NCBI RefSeq assembly: GCF_001417775.1
Contig: NZ_BBZJ01000016.1
Location: 412,772 to 476,771, forward strand
DNA: 64,000 nt
Direction: 5' to 3'
From: Streptomyces sp. TP-A0356
GTDB taxonomy: Bacteria; Actinomycetota; Actinomycetes; Streptomycetales; Streptomycetaceae
Shown here: in pieces, positions 7,740-14,967 of the stretch
How the letters are laid out: each line of letters starts with the position of its first letter
Numbering within the stretch: position 1 is the first letter of the stretch
Notes under the pieces: generated by a model
What the model was told of the DNA's origin: nothing
Seen by the model: the letters and a program-made list of their open reading frames with translations, nothing else
Database searches by the model: none
Translations under genes and position numbers: made by a program

Positions 7740-8665
7740 CACGGGTGCTCCTGCAGGTACTTGGCAACCTCCGCGCGCTCCCAGGCGCCATCCGCCACCA
7801 CCACCCGGTACCGGCGGCGCAGCGTGTCGCCGGGGGCCAGCTCCAGCTCGTCGTGGAACGCCCAGGACGGGGCGACGGTCGCGAACGGGTCGTTGCGCAC
7901 GAACCAGTGGGCGGGGTGGGTGCCGCGCTCTCCCAGGTGGTCGTTCTCGGGGGCATGCGCGAAGACGAGTGTCGCGTGCCCGTCGGCGCCGTCGTGCTCC
8001 CCCGAGTACGCGAGCCAGGGCGCCTGTTGCCCCATCAGTCCGGGGCCCTCCGAGTCCGGCCCGACGATCCGCCCGCCACGGAAGGCGCGCGGCCCGCGCC
8101 AGAACAGGCCCGTGTAACCGGCCAGTTCCCGTCCTGCGGTCGTGGGGCTGCCGAAGAGCAGTGGCTCGTCGCGGCGGTTGGTGATCGCGGAGGTCCAGGT
8201 CAGCGCCCAGGACCGGGATCCGAGGTCGACGTCGTGCACCTCGATGCGGCGCTCCTCGTCGGCCCAGAGCTCGCCGTCGTACGGATGCCAGGTGAGTCGC
8301 TCGGCGACGACCGCCCGACCGCCGCCCGCGTCGATCTCGTCGAACGCCACATGCGCCATCGACCCGACGCGCTCCGGCAACGCCAGGTACCCCTCGCCGT
8401 GCACATAGGTGTAGCCGCCCCACAGGTTCTGCCCGGACAGGTGCGAAGCCGTCAGCTGCAGGCCCTTGTGCCAGCGGTGGTCGTTGGGCCGGTAGTCGGT
8501 GACGATGTCCCCGGCGAGCGTCCGCACGGGGTGCAGATACGGCTTGGGTGCCTCCCAGGCCGCCTCGGGGCCGTACACGTAGCTGAACAGCTCGATGCCG
8601 GTGGCCGGTTCGGTGAGCGTGATGCGGTCGCCGTGCTCGTGCGCGATCCGCAAGGTCCCGGTCAT
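7736..8665 (-). CDS. PmoA family protein (DUF6807)
   Basis: The 309-residue protein has the family's landmark APKPYLHPVRT-AG--VT-YRPNDHRWHKGL near the N-terminus, then repeated WxxY and beta-strand segments, and ends in KYLQEHPW. The name is historical and there is no link to methane oxidation here. These proteins usually neighbour Gfo/Idh oxidoreductases and LacI regulators in carbohydrate-use loci. The ATG overlaps the previous stop as ATGA, so it is coupled to the oxidoreductase upstream. Conserved His residues suggest a metal or sugar site; this is inference. Confidence 0.82.
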   Translation of the reverse strand: MTGTLRIAHEHGDRITLTEPATGIELFSYVYGPEAAWEAPKPYLHPVRTLAGDIVTDYRPNDHRWHKGLQLTASHLSGQNLWGGYTYVHGEGYLALPERVGSMAHVAFDEIDAGGGRAVVAERLTWHPYDGELWADEERRIEVHDVDLGSRSWALTWTSAITNRRDEPLLFGSPTTAGRELAGYTGLFWRGPRAFRGGRIVGPDSEGPGLMGQQAPWLAYSGEHDGADGHATLVFAHAPENDHLGERGTHPAHWFVRNDPFATVAPSWAFHDELELAPGDTLRRRYRVVVADGAWERAEVAKYLQEHPW

Positions 8666-10041
8666 GCGGACACCTCCTCGCCCCGCGCCGCCGCGGACGC
8701 CTCGGTCACCCTGGGCGCCCAGCCGGGCGCGCCGCCGTGCAGGGCCGTGTAGTACGGGTCGCCGGGGCCGATATCACCGGCGAGGACGGTCGTGTCGGTG
8801 AACGCCGACTTGTACAGCGCGGTGATCAGCTCCAGGCTGGTGCGGCCGTCCGCGCCGCTGCTGCGGGGCCGCTCGCCGGCGCGCATGCTCGCGACCAGCT
8901 CGCGCAGCTGTTCAAGATGCGAACTGGGCACGTCCGCACCGAAGTCCCGCCAGCGGGCGGCCTCCTCCTCGGGCACATCGGGAGCGGCTGTGATGCGCCA
9001 GTTGTCGTTGCTGTGCCCGTACAGATGCGTCAGTTCGACGGTGGCCCGCTCGCAGTCGATGCGGATGCGGCTGACCTCGTCCGGGCTGAGCACGCTGTTC
9101 ACGATCGTGGCGAGCGCCCCGTTCTCGAAGCGGACGAGCGCCGTCGAGACGTCCTCGGTCTCCAGGTCGTGCACCAGGCGGCCGGCCATGGCCCGCACCT
9201 CGCTCCACGGTCCCAGCAGGTCAAGGAGGAGATCCATCTGGTGGATGCCGTGGCCCATGGCGGGTCCGCCACCCTCGGTCTGCCAGCGTCCGCGCCAGGG
9301 CACGGCGTAGTAGGCGGCGTCGCGGTACCAGGTGGTCTGGCAGTGCGCCACCAGCGGGCGGCCCAGGGCCCGCTCGGCGAGCAGTCGCCCGACGTGCCGG
9401 GCGCCGGAGCCGAAGCGGTGCTGGAAGACGATCGCCGCGTAGGGGCCGCCGTCCGTCCCCTCTTCCGCCTCGACGGCGTCGAAGTCGGCCAGCGTCGGCA
9501 CCGGAGGCTTCTCGCACCACACCCAGGCGCCGGCCCGCAGCGCCGCGACGGTCTGCTCGCGGTGCAGGGTGGGCGGCGTACAGATGCTGACCAGGTCGGG
9601 CCGCTGCTCGTCGAGCATGCGCCGGAGGTCGGTGTACGGGTGCGGAATGCCACCCTCCGCGCACAGCCGCTTGACGGAGTCGGCGTCGATGTCGACGGCG
9701 GCGACGATCTCGGTCTCGCCCTCCTCGGCCAGGCGGGCGAGCGCGGGGAGATGGGAGCCGCGCGCGATGGCGCCCGTGCCGATGAGGGCGGCCCTGATGC
9801 GACGGCCCGCGAAGGGGGATGCGGGGCGGTCCGGGCGCGGGTTCGAAGACCGCTCGGGATACCGGCGCGGGTTCGAACTCCGGTCGGAGTCCGGGGTCGG
9901 GTTCGAAGAGCGGTCGGAGTCCGGGTTCAGGTTCGAGTTCGAAGAGCAGCCGGAGTCCGAACTCGGGTTCGGAGTCTGGGGCGGAGTGGGCTCGGGGGTC
10001 GTGGCGTTGTCGGCTGTGGAGGCGTTGCGGGCTGTCGGCAT
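8662..10041 (-). CDS. Gfo/Idh/MocA-family NAD(P)-dependent oxidoreductase with repetitive N-terminal extension
   Basis: The Rossmann fold begins at about residue 80 (AALIGTGAIARGSHLPAL), and the EKPP motif with its conserved Lys follows (WVWCEKPPVPTL). The substrate domain has GHGIHQMDLLLDLLGPW. Substrates of this family are sugars, inositols or derivatives. Ahead of the fold is an 80-residue Ser/Asn/Pro/Asp-rich extension containing an eight-residue repeat (DSDRSSNP) that has no counterpart in the family. ATG 10041 is the only good start. It is the first gene of a three-gene operon, with operator-like sequence upstream. Confidence 0.85.
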   Translation of the reverse strand: MPTARNASTADNATTPEPTPPQTPNPSSDSGCSSNSNLNPDSDRSSNPTPDSDRSSNPRRYPERSSNPRPDRPASPFAGRRIRAALIGTGAIARGSHLPALARLAEEGETEIVAAVDIDADSVKRLCAEGGIPHPYTDLRRMLDEQRPDLVSICTPPTLHREQTVAALRAGAWVWCEKPPVPTLADFDAVEAEEGTDGGPYAAIVFQHRFGSGARHVGRLLAERALGRPLVAHCQTTWYRDAAYYAVPWRGRWQTEGGGPAMGHGIHQMDLLLDLLGPWSEVRAMAGRLVHDLETEDVSTALVRFENGALATIVNSVLSPDEVSRIRIDCERATVELTHLYGHSNDNWRITAAPDVPEEEAARWRDFGADVPSSHLEQLRELVASMRAGERPRSSGADGRTSLELITALYKSAFTDTTVLAGDIGPGDPYYTALHGGAPGWAPRVTEASAAARGEEVSA

Positions 10042-10060
10042 GAACGTGATCAGCGCTCCA

Positions 10061-10096
10061 TCGGACGTGACGTCAGACGTGACGTCGGACGTTGAC
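10061..10096. repeat. Three 12-base direct repeats upstream of Idh-PmoA-cupin operon
   Basis: Units at 10061-10072, 10073-10084 and 10085-10096 all fit TC(G/A)GACGTGACG with changes only in the last copy. TGACGTCA-like palindromes form across the unit junctions. The location is 20-55 bases ahead of the first gene of the operon, a likely regulator-binding array. Confidence 0.6.
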
Positions 10097-10130
10097 CAAC
10101 GCGTGTTGACTCCGGAGGAGCCCGGGGGCA

Positions 10131-10142
10131 GCAAGCGCTTTC
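10131..10142. promoter_or_regulatory. LacI/CcpA-type operator-like palindrome
   Basis: GCAAGCGCTTTC contains the perfect palindrome AAGCGCTT and fits the GAAAGCGCTTTC operator shape of sugar-responsive LacI regulators. It lies about 95 bases upstream of the oxidoreductase start. The rest of the 10042-10398 gap holds promoter sequence for the divergent operon and uppP, and I saw no gene in it. Confidence 0.55.
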
Positions 10143-10398
10143 CCTCCGCTGCAACGTAAGCGGGTTCGAGCGGCCGGTCAACACCACGCGCCGGACCCTT
10201 CCACGAGGTGGACGGGCTCGCACCCGCACGACATCGGACGCACTGTCCCAAGCGCCGGTAAAGCCCCGGTGATGGCATCGTCATCCCGGGGCGCTACGCT
10301 GCCACCCAGCACCCTTGATCCCCGGCCGCACCACGGCACGCCGCGGCCCGGTGTGCCCGTCGTCGCCTCCACGATCAGCGCTTGGACCACATCACTTC

Positions 10399-11274
10399 AT
10401 GTCTTGGCTTGAATCCCTCATCCTCGGACTCGTCCAGGGGCTGACCGAATTCCTCCCCGTCTCCTCCAGCGCGCACCTGCGGCTGACCGCGGCCTTCGCG
10501 GGCTGGGAGGACCCGGGGGCGGCCTTCACGGCGATCACCCAGATCGGCACGGAGGCCGCGGTGCTGATCTACTTCCGCAAGGACATCGCGAACATCCTCT
10601 CGGCCTGGTTCCGCTCCTTGTTCGACAAGAACACGCGGCAGCACCACGATGCGCAGACGGGCTGGCTGGTGATCGTCGGCTCCATACCCATCGGCGTGCT
10701 CGGCGTGACCCTGAAGGACCAGATCGAGGGCCCGTTCCGGGATCTGCGGGTCACGGCGACGATGCTGATCGTCATGGGCGTGATCCTCGGCGTCGCGGAC
10801 CGGCTCGCGGCGCGCGACGAGACGGGCGGCCGGCACCGGCTGCCGAAGCAGCGCAAGACGCTCCAGGACCTGAACGTCAAGGACGGCCTGGTCTACGGCA
10901 TCTGCCAGGCGATGGCCCTGATCCCCGGCGTCTCCCGCTCCGGGGCCACGATCAGCGGCGGCCTGTTCCTCGGCTACCGGCGCGAGGCCGCGGCTCACTA
11001 CTCGTTCCTGCTCGCCATCCCGGCCGTGCTGGCCTCCGGCGTGTTCGAACTCAAGGACGCCGCGGCGAGCGGGCAGGTGAGCAGGGGGCCGACGTTGTTC
11101 GCGACGGCCATCGCGTTCGTGTCGGGATACGCGGTCATCGCGTGGTTCATGAAGTTCATTTCGAGCAAGAGCTTCATGCCGTTCGTCTGGTACCGGGTGA
11201 CCCTTGGGCTGGCCATCATCGCGCTGGTCGGTGCGGGTCTGCTCAGTCCGCATGCGGCTGAGTCCGGGGGCTGA
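10399..11274 (+). CDS. uppP: Undecaprenyl-diphosphatase UppP (BacA)
   Basis: The 291-residue polytopic membrane protein dephosphorylates undecaprenyl diphosphate to recycle the lipid carrier for peptidoglycan and wall polymers. Both signature motifs are present: GLVQGLTEFLPVSSSAH at residues 10-26 and PGVSRSGATI further on, holding the catalytic Arg/Ser. About eight hydrophobic helices follow the family pattern. The ATG at 10399 gives the canonical MSWLESLILG start. No Shine-Dalgarno is evident. Confidence 0.95.
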   Translation: MSWLESLILGLVQGLTEFLPVSSSAHLRLTAAFAGWEDPGAAFTAITQIGTEAAVLIYFRKDIANILSAWFRSLFDKNTRQHHDAQTGWLVIVGSIPIGVLGVTLKDQIEGPFRDLRVTATMLIVMGVILGVADRLAARDETGGRHRLPKQRKTLQDLNVKDGLVYGICQAMALIPGVSRSGATISGGLFLGYRREAAAHYSFLLAIPAVLASGVFELKDAAASGQVSRGPTLFATAIAFVSGYAVIAWFMKFISSKSFMPFVWYRVTLGLAIIALVGAGLLSPHAAESGG

Positions 11275-11435
11275 GCGGGCGAGAGGGACGCCCCTTGGGG
11301 TGAACGGTACGCGGCGGACCCGAGTTGCGGGAGCGACGAACCCGGCTGTCTCCAACTGCCCTTCACAGGAACGACCGTGACCAACCACATACCGCGCGCG
11401 TAGCGGTGCGGTAGCGCAGTGTCAGCCCTTGCCCC

Positions 11436-11441
11436 TAGGCT
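11436..11441 (+). promoter_or_regulatory. Putative -10 box TAGGCT for leaderless transcript
   Basis: TAGGCT ends 7 bases before the ATG at 11449, with no ribosome-binding site between them. Confidence 0.45.
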
Positions 11442-11448
11442 AATCCGC

Positions 11449-11628
11449 ATGTCCCCCGATCCCATGAGCCCTGGTTCCACGCGTTCCGCCGACGACTTAA
11501 ACGAGCGGATCCGTGCGCTGTGGCTGCGCGCGGGCGGCTCCCTGTCGGCTCAGGAACGCGCGGAGTACGAGCTGCTGGTCGTGGAGTGGGCGGCTGCGAT
11601 ACGCGGCGAGGTCATCGAGGCGGCCTGA
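11449..11628 (+). CDS. Small acidic helical protein, conserved hypothetical
   Basis: The 59-residue protein reads as one or two amphipathic helices (ERIRALWLRAGGSLSAQERAEYELLVVEWAAA), a pattern I recognise from small Streptomyces proteins of unknown function. Codon use is typical of real genes. A -10 box just before the ATG supports leaderless expression. There are no membrane segments or cysteines. It starts downstream of uppP and may simply be a neighbour. Confidence 0.65.
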   Translation: MSPDPMSPGSTRSADDLNERIRALWLRAGGSLSAQERAEYELLVVEWAAAIRGEVIEAA

Positions 11629-11780
11629 GCACGTCGACCTCCACGGCCCGGCGCAGATCGGCCGGGTCCGTGTCCGTGAGCCTGCCGAGCGGACCCGTCA
11701 CCCCCGGCGTTGTTCACCAGCCCTGTCACCAGGCCTGTCACCGGCCCGAGTTCGTCGGCCGCGGTCTCGAAGGGCGTCAA
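11629..11780 (-). pseudogene. Relic of a short-chain dehydrogenase
   Basis: On the minus strand one frame reads FETAADELGPVTGLVTGLVNNAGG, which is the SDR segment leading to the NNAG motif. The next frame continues RLTDTDPADLRRAVEVDV, the usual following helix. The frame changes between them, and a short in-frame duplication doubles the TGLV segment. The N-terminal glycine motif and the catalytic YxxxK half are absent. The remaining gap up to 11958 shows no gene. This is a decayed fragment, not functional. Confidence 0.6.
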
Positions 11781-11958
11781 GGCACCGATGACCGGCCACC
11801 GCCCGTTACCACCGTGACCGGACGCGTAGGAGCCCGCTTCGAACAGATCTCGGTCTCTCGCGACGGACGCCGCGCACCTCCCCGTAGAGCAGACGAAGGC
11901 TCGACCGTACGCCACGCACCACCGCCCTTCGTCCGACTCACGAACCCACGAGGTACTT

Positions 11959-13776
11959 GTGGCTCTCCTCTCCGCACTCCGTCCTCACCGCCACCCGCGG
12001 TCGCGGGGGCGACTCGCCGTCGGGCTGCTGGCGCTCGTCGCCGGCAGCCTGCCGAGTGTGTCGGCCGGCGCCGCCACTCCGCCCTCCGGATCGGTCAGCG
12101 ACACAGCGCCCACGGCCACGTGGAGCGCCGGTCCCTTCGTCGCCCCGAACGTCTCGGGCACCGCCGGGACGGTGAGCTGCGCGCATCCGCAACTCTGCGA
12201 CGACTACGCCCTGAAAGTGTCGGTGCCCGCGGGCTACGACGCCGGTCACAGCCTGCGCATCGACGTCAAGTGGCCCGACTCCGCAGCCGACTTCGACCTG
12301 TACGTCCTCGATACGAACGGCCGTCAGGTGGCCGCCTCGGCCTCCACCAGCGACCCCGAGACCGTGCTGCTTCCGGCGGTGACGGCCTCGTACACCGTGC
12401 GCGTGGTGCCGTTCGCTCCGCTCGGCGACAGCTTCAGCGGCACCGCGAGCCTGGTGGCCAACCCGGTTGATCCGCCACCGAGTACGGCCGTCCCGCCGAC
12501 GTACGCGAACTCCTCGGCGCCCGACGGCATCGCGGCCGCGCACAAGGCCGGTGAACCCTCGATCGGCGTCGACCGCGCGAGTGGCGCCGCGATGTTCCAG
12601 GCGTACACCTCGACCCTCAAGGTCACGTACGACAGCGCCGGGACCGCCACCTGGCAGGACAAGAGCGCGAAGGCGGCCAACGGCTGTCCTCAGGGCAGTA
12701 CCACCAGCCTCGACCCGATCCTGTTCACCGACCCGGCCACCCACCGCACCTTCGAGTCGCAGCTCGCCGGCAAGACCGCCCTGACCTGCTACACCGACGA
12801 CGACGGTGAGACGTGGACGCCGACGGGCGGGTCGGGCATCAACTCCGGCGTGGACCACCAGACCATCGGGGGCGGCCCCTTCGCCCCGGGCGTCCCGGGT
12901 GCCGTCACCTCGTACCCCCATGCCGTGTACTACTGCTCCCAGGACATCGCCGACGCCTCCTGCGCGATCAGCCGGGACGGCGGTCTGACGTACGGGCCCG
13001 CCGTCCCGATGTACTCACTCCTGGACTGCGGCGGCCTGCACGGGCATGTGAAGGTCGCCCCGGACGGCACGGTGTACGTACCCAACAAGGGCTGCGGCGG
13101 CCATCAGGCCGTGGCCGTCTCCGAGGACAACGGGCTGACCTGGACCGTCCGCCACAACCCGTCCAGCACCCCCGGTGACTCCGACCCGAGCGTGGGAGTC
13201 GGCGCCGGCGGGACCGTCTACATGGGGTACCAGAACAGCGATGGAACCGCCCGTATCGCTGTCAGCCACGACAAGGGCAAGACGTGGCTGCACGACCAGA
13301 ACGTCGGCGCCGCCCTCGGCGTCAAGAACATCGTCTTCCCAGCCGTGACCGCAGGCGACGACAACCGCGCCGCCTTCGCCTTCCTCGGCACCACCACGGG
13401 CGGCAACTACCAGGACACGGCGAATTTCAAGGGTGTCTGGCACCTGTATGTGGCCACCACCTACGACGGCGGCCAGTCCTGGGCCACCGTCGACGCCACC
13501 CCCACCGACCCGGTTCAGAAGGGGTCGATCTGCACCGGTGGCACCACCTGCGGCAAGGACCGCAACCTCCTGGACTTCAACGACGTCACCACCGACGCCC
13601 AGGGCCGCGTCCTCGTCGCCTACGCCGACGGATGCACCGGCAGCTGCGCCACCGGCGGCGCGCAGAACTACGACGCGCTGGCCTCCATCGCCCGCCAGTC
13701 CTCCGGCAACACGCTGTACGGCGCGTACGACGCCGTGGTCGGCGCCAAGCACAACAAGCGCGCAGGAGGCCGGTAG
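11959..13776 (+). CDS. Secreted protein with pre-peptidase-like domain and Asp-box (sialidase-like) propeller
   Basis: The 605-residue protein starts with a signal peptide (Arg-rich n-region, LAVGLLALVAGSLPSVSAGAA). Residues about 70-165 form a beta-rich domain with DFDLYVLDTNGRQVA, like the bacterial pre-peptidase C-terminal domain. The rest carries repeated Asp-boxes of the S-D-G-TW type: DDDGETW, SRDGGLTY, SEDNGLTW, SHDKGKTW and TYDGGQSW. This indicates a BNR/sialidase-type beta-propeller acting outside the cell. The sialidase Arg triad and FRIP motif are not obvious, so a glycan or polymer-binding role is as likely as hydrolysis. GAGG precedes the GTG. A lipoprotein gene follows directly. 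Confidence 0.8.
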   Translation: MALLSALRPHRHPRSRGRLAVGLLALVAGSLPSVSAGAATPPSGSVSDTAPTATWSAGPFVAPNVSGTAGTVSCAHPQLCDDYALKVSVPAGYDAGHSLRIDVKWPDSAADFDLYVLDTNGRQVAASASTSDPETVLLPAVTASYTVRVVPFAPLGDSFSGTASLVANPVDPPPSTAVPPTYANSSAPDGIAAAHKAGEPSIGVDRASGAAMFQAYTSTLKVTYDSAGTATWQDKSAKAANGCPQGSTTSLDPILFTDPATHRTFESQLAGKTALTCYTDDDGETWTPTGGSGINSGVDHQTIGGGPFAPGVPGAVTSYPHAVYYCSQDIADASCAISRDGGLTYGPAVPMYSLLDCGGLHGHVKVAPDGTVYVPNKGCGGHQAVAVSEDNGLTWTVRHNPSSTPGDSDPSVGVGAGGTVYMGYQNSDGTARIAVSHDKGKTWLHDQNVGAALGVKNIVFPAVTAGDDNRAAFAFLGTTTGGNYQDTANFKGVWHLYVATTYDGGQSWATVDATPTDPVQKGSICTGGTTCGKDRNLLDFNDVTTDAQGRVLVAYADGCTGSCATGGAQNYDALASIARQSSGNTLYGAYDAVVGAKHNKRAGGR

Positions 13777-14280
13777 ATGAGGCCTGTGCTTCCGGGTGCC
13801 GTGCTGGCCGGCGCCGTCCTATGCCTGACGGCCGTCGCCGGATGCTCGGCGACGGCCCGGCCCGCCGAGCCCCGGGGCGAGACGCCGCAGGCGGCCGGGC
13901 GGGCAACAGACGCGTCGGCCGGGAAGAAGGCCGACGCCACGCCCGGCGGCTGCCCCACCGCCGCCTCACTGCCGCTTCCCAAGGACTTCCCGGCGAACCT
14001 GCCGGTGCCCGACGGCGCCGTGGTGATCTCGGTGGAGCACCGCACCCACGACCGGCTCGTCCTCGGCACGGTCGTACGGGGCGGCTTCAAGGCCACGCTG
14101 ACCTTCCTGCAACAGCGGCTCCCCAAGGCCGGGTACGCCCTGAAGCAGGGCGAGGTGGACGAGAACGACGCCGAGTCGAACTTCTCCTCCGGGACCGTCG
14201 ACGGCCGCTGGACCCTGCGGAAGATGCCCGGCTGCGAGGGAGGGGTGTACCTGACGTACCTGACGTCCGCCGCCTCCTGA
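13777..14280 (+). CDS. Small secreted lipoprotein
   Basis: The 167-residue protein has a type II signal peptide ending in the lipobox AVAGC (Cys24). A Pro/Ala/Thr linker leads to a compact domain with LPLPKDFPANLPVPDGAVV and two cysteines. The ATG directly abuts the TAG of the Asp-box gene, and AGGAGG lies inside that gene's end, so the two are cotranscribed and probably coupled. It may partner the secreted upstream protein at the cell surface. Function is unknown. Confidence 0.78.
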   Translation: MRPVLPGAVLAGAVLCLTAVAGCSATARPAEPRGETPQAAGRATDASAGKKADATPGGCPTAASLPLPKDFPANLPVPDGAVVISVEHRTHDRLVLGTVVRGGFKATLTFLQQRLPKAGYALKQGEVDENDAESNFSSGTVDGRWTLRKMPGCEGGVYLTYLTSAAS

Positions 14281-14370
14281 GCCACCGGCACGACTCCGGC
14301 GTACGAACCCGGGGCCGAAACACCCCGCACACCTCTTGGCTCCGCCACCCCCGTCCCCAACACTTGGCCG

Positions 14371-14859
14371 ATGACCCAGCGTGTGGAGCTCGCTACCGTG
14401 ATGGACCGGCTGGCCGTCGACGGACTCGTCACCGAGTACGCGGCGGCCGTGGACGACGGCGACTGGCAAGCGTACCGAGGACTGTTCACGGCGGACGGAC
14501 GGGCCGACTACCGCTCGGCGGGCGGTATCGAGGGCGATGCCGGGCAGGTAGCCGGATGGCTGGAGCGGACCATGCTGCTGGTTCCGATGCGCCAGCATCT
14601 GATCGTCAACCGGCGTGTGACGTTCGGTGTCCTGGCGCAGGACGTCGGCGACACGGCCCAGGTCCAGGCCGACTACATCAATCCCATGCGGTTCGAGGGA
14701 CCGGACGAGGGAGTGTCCGGTCCCTCCGCGCCGTCCGAGCCGGACTTCGTCTGCGGCGGCCGCTACGCGTTCGCGTTCCTGCGCACGGACGGGGGCTGGC
14801 GGCTGCGTGAGGTGGTCGTCGAGGAGAAATGGCGCCTCACCCGGCATCCGCGCACGTAG
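14371..14859 (+). CDS. SnoaL/NTF2-like fold protein
   Basis: The 162-residue protein fits the SnoaL-like alpha+beta cone. The N-terminal helix has the MDRLAVDGLVTEYAAAVDDGDWQAYRGLF pattern typical of the superfamily, followed by DGRADYR and strands with RQHLIVNRRV and a closing YAFAFLRTDGGWRLREV. The family includes cyclases, isomerases, dehydratases and many orphans. No pathway neighbours identify the substrate. There is no ribosome-binding site, and an AACACT box 6 bases upstream hints at a leaderless message. Confidence 0.75.
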   Translation: MTQRVELATVMDRLAVDGLVTEYAAAVDDGDWQAYRGLFTADGRADYRSAGGIEGDAGQVAGWLERTMLLVPMRQHLIVNRRVTFGVLAQDVGDTAQVQADYINPMRFEGPDEGVSGPSAPSEPDFVCGGRYAFAFLRTDGGWRLREVVVEEKWRLTRHPRT

Positions 14860-14940
14860 GCCCGGAGCCACCACGGCGCCGCTCCCCGCGCTCCCCCACG
14901 CCCCCTGTCGAAGATCTTCTCCGGCGCGCACACTGGAGAC

Positions 14941-14967
14941 ATGCAGAGGGAGGAACGCGCCGAATGA
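14941..14967 (+). CDS. Possible eight-residue leader ORF overlapping lnt start
   Basis: ATG CAG AGG GAG GAA CGC GCC GAA TGA contains the lnt Shine-Dalgarno, and its stop overlaps the lnt ATG as ATGA. A CACACT box lies 6 bases before this ATG, so the leader ORF could be translated from a leaderless transcript and feed ribosomes to lnt. This is a candidate only. Confidence 0.3.
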   Translation: MQREERAE

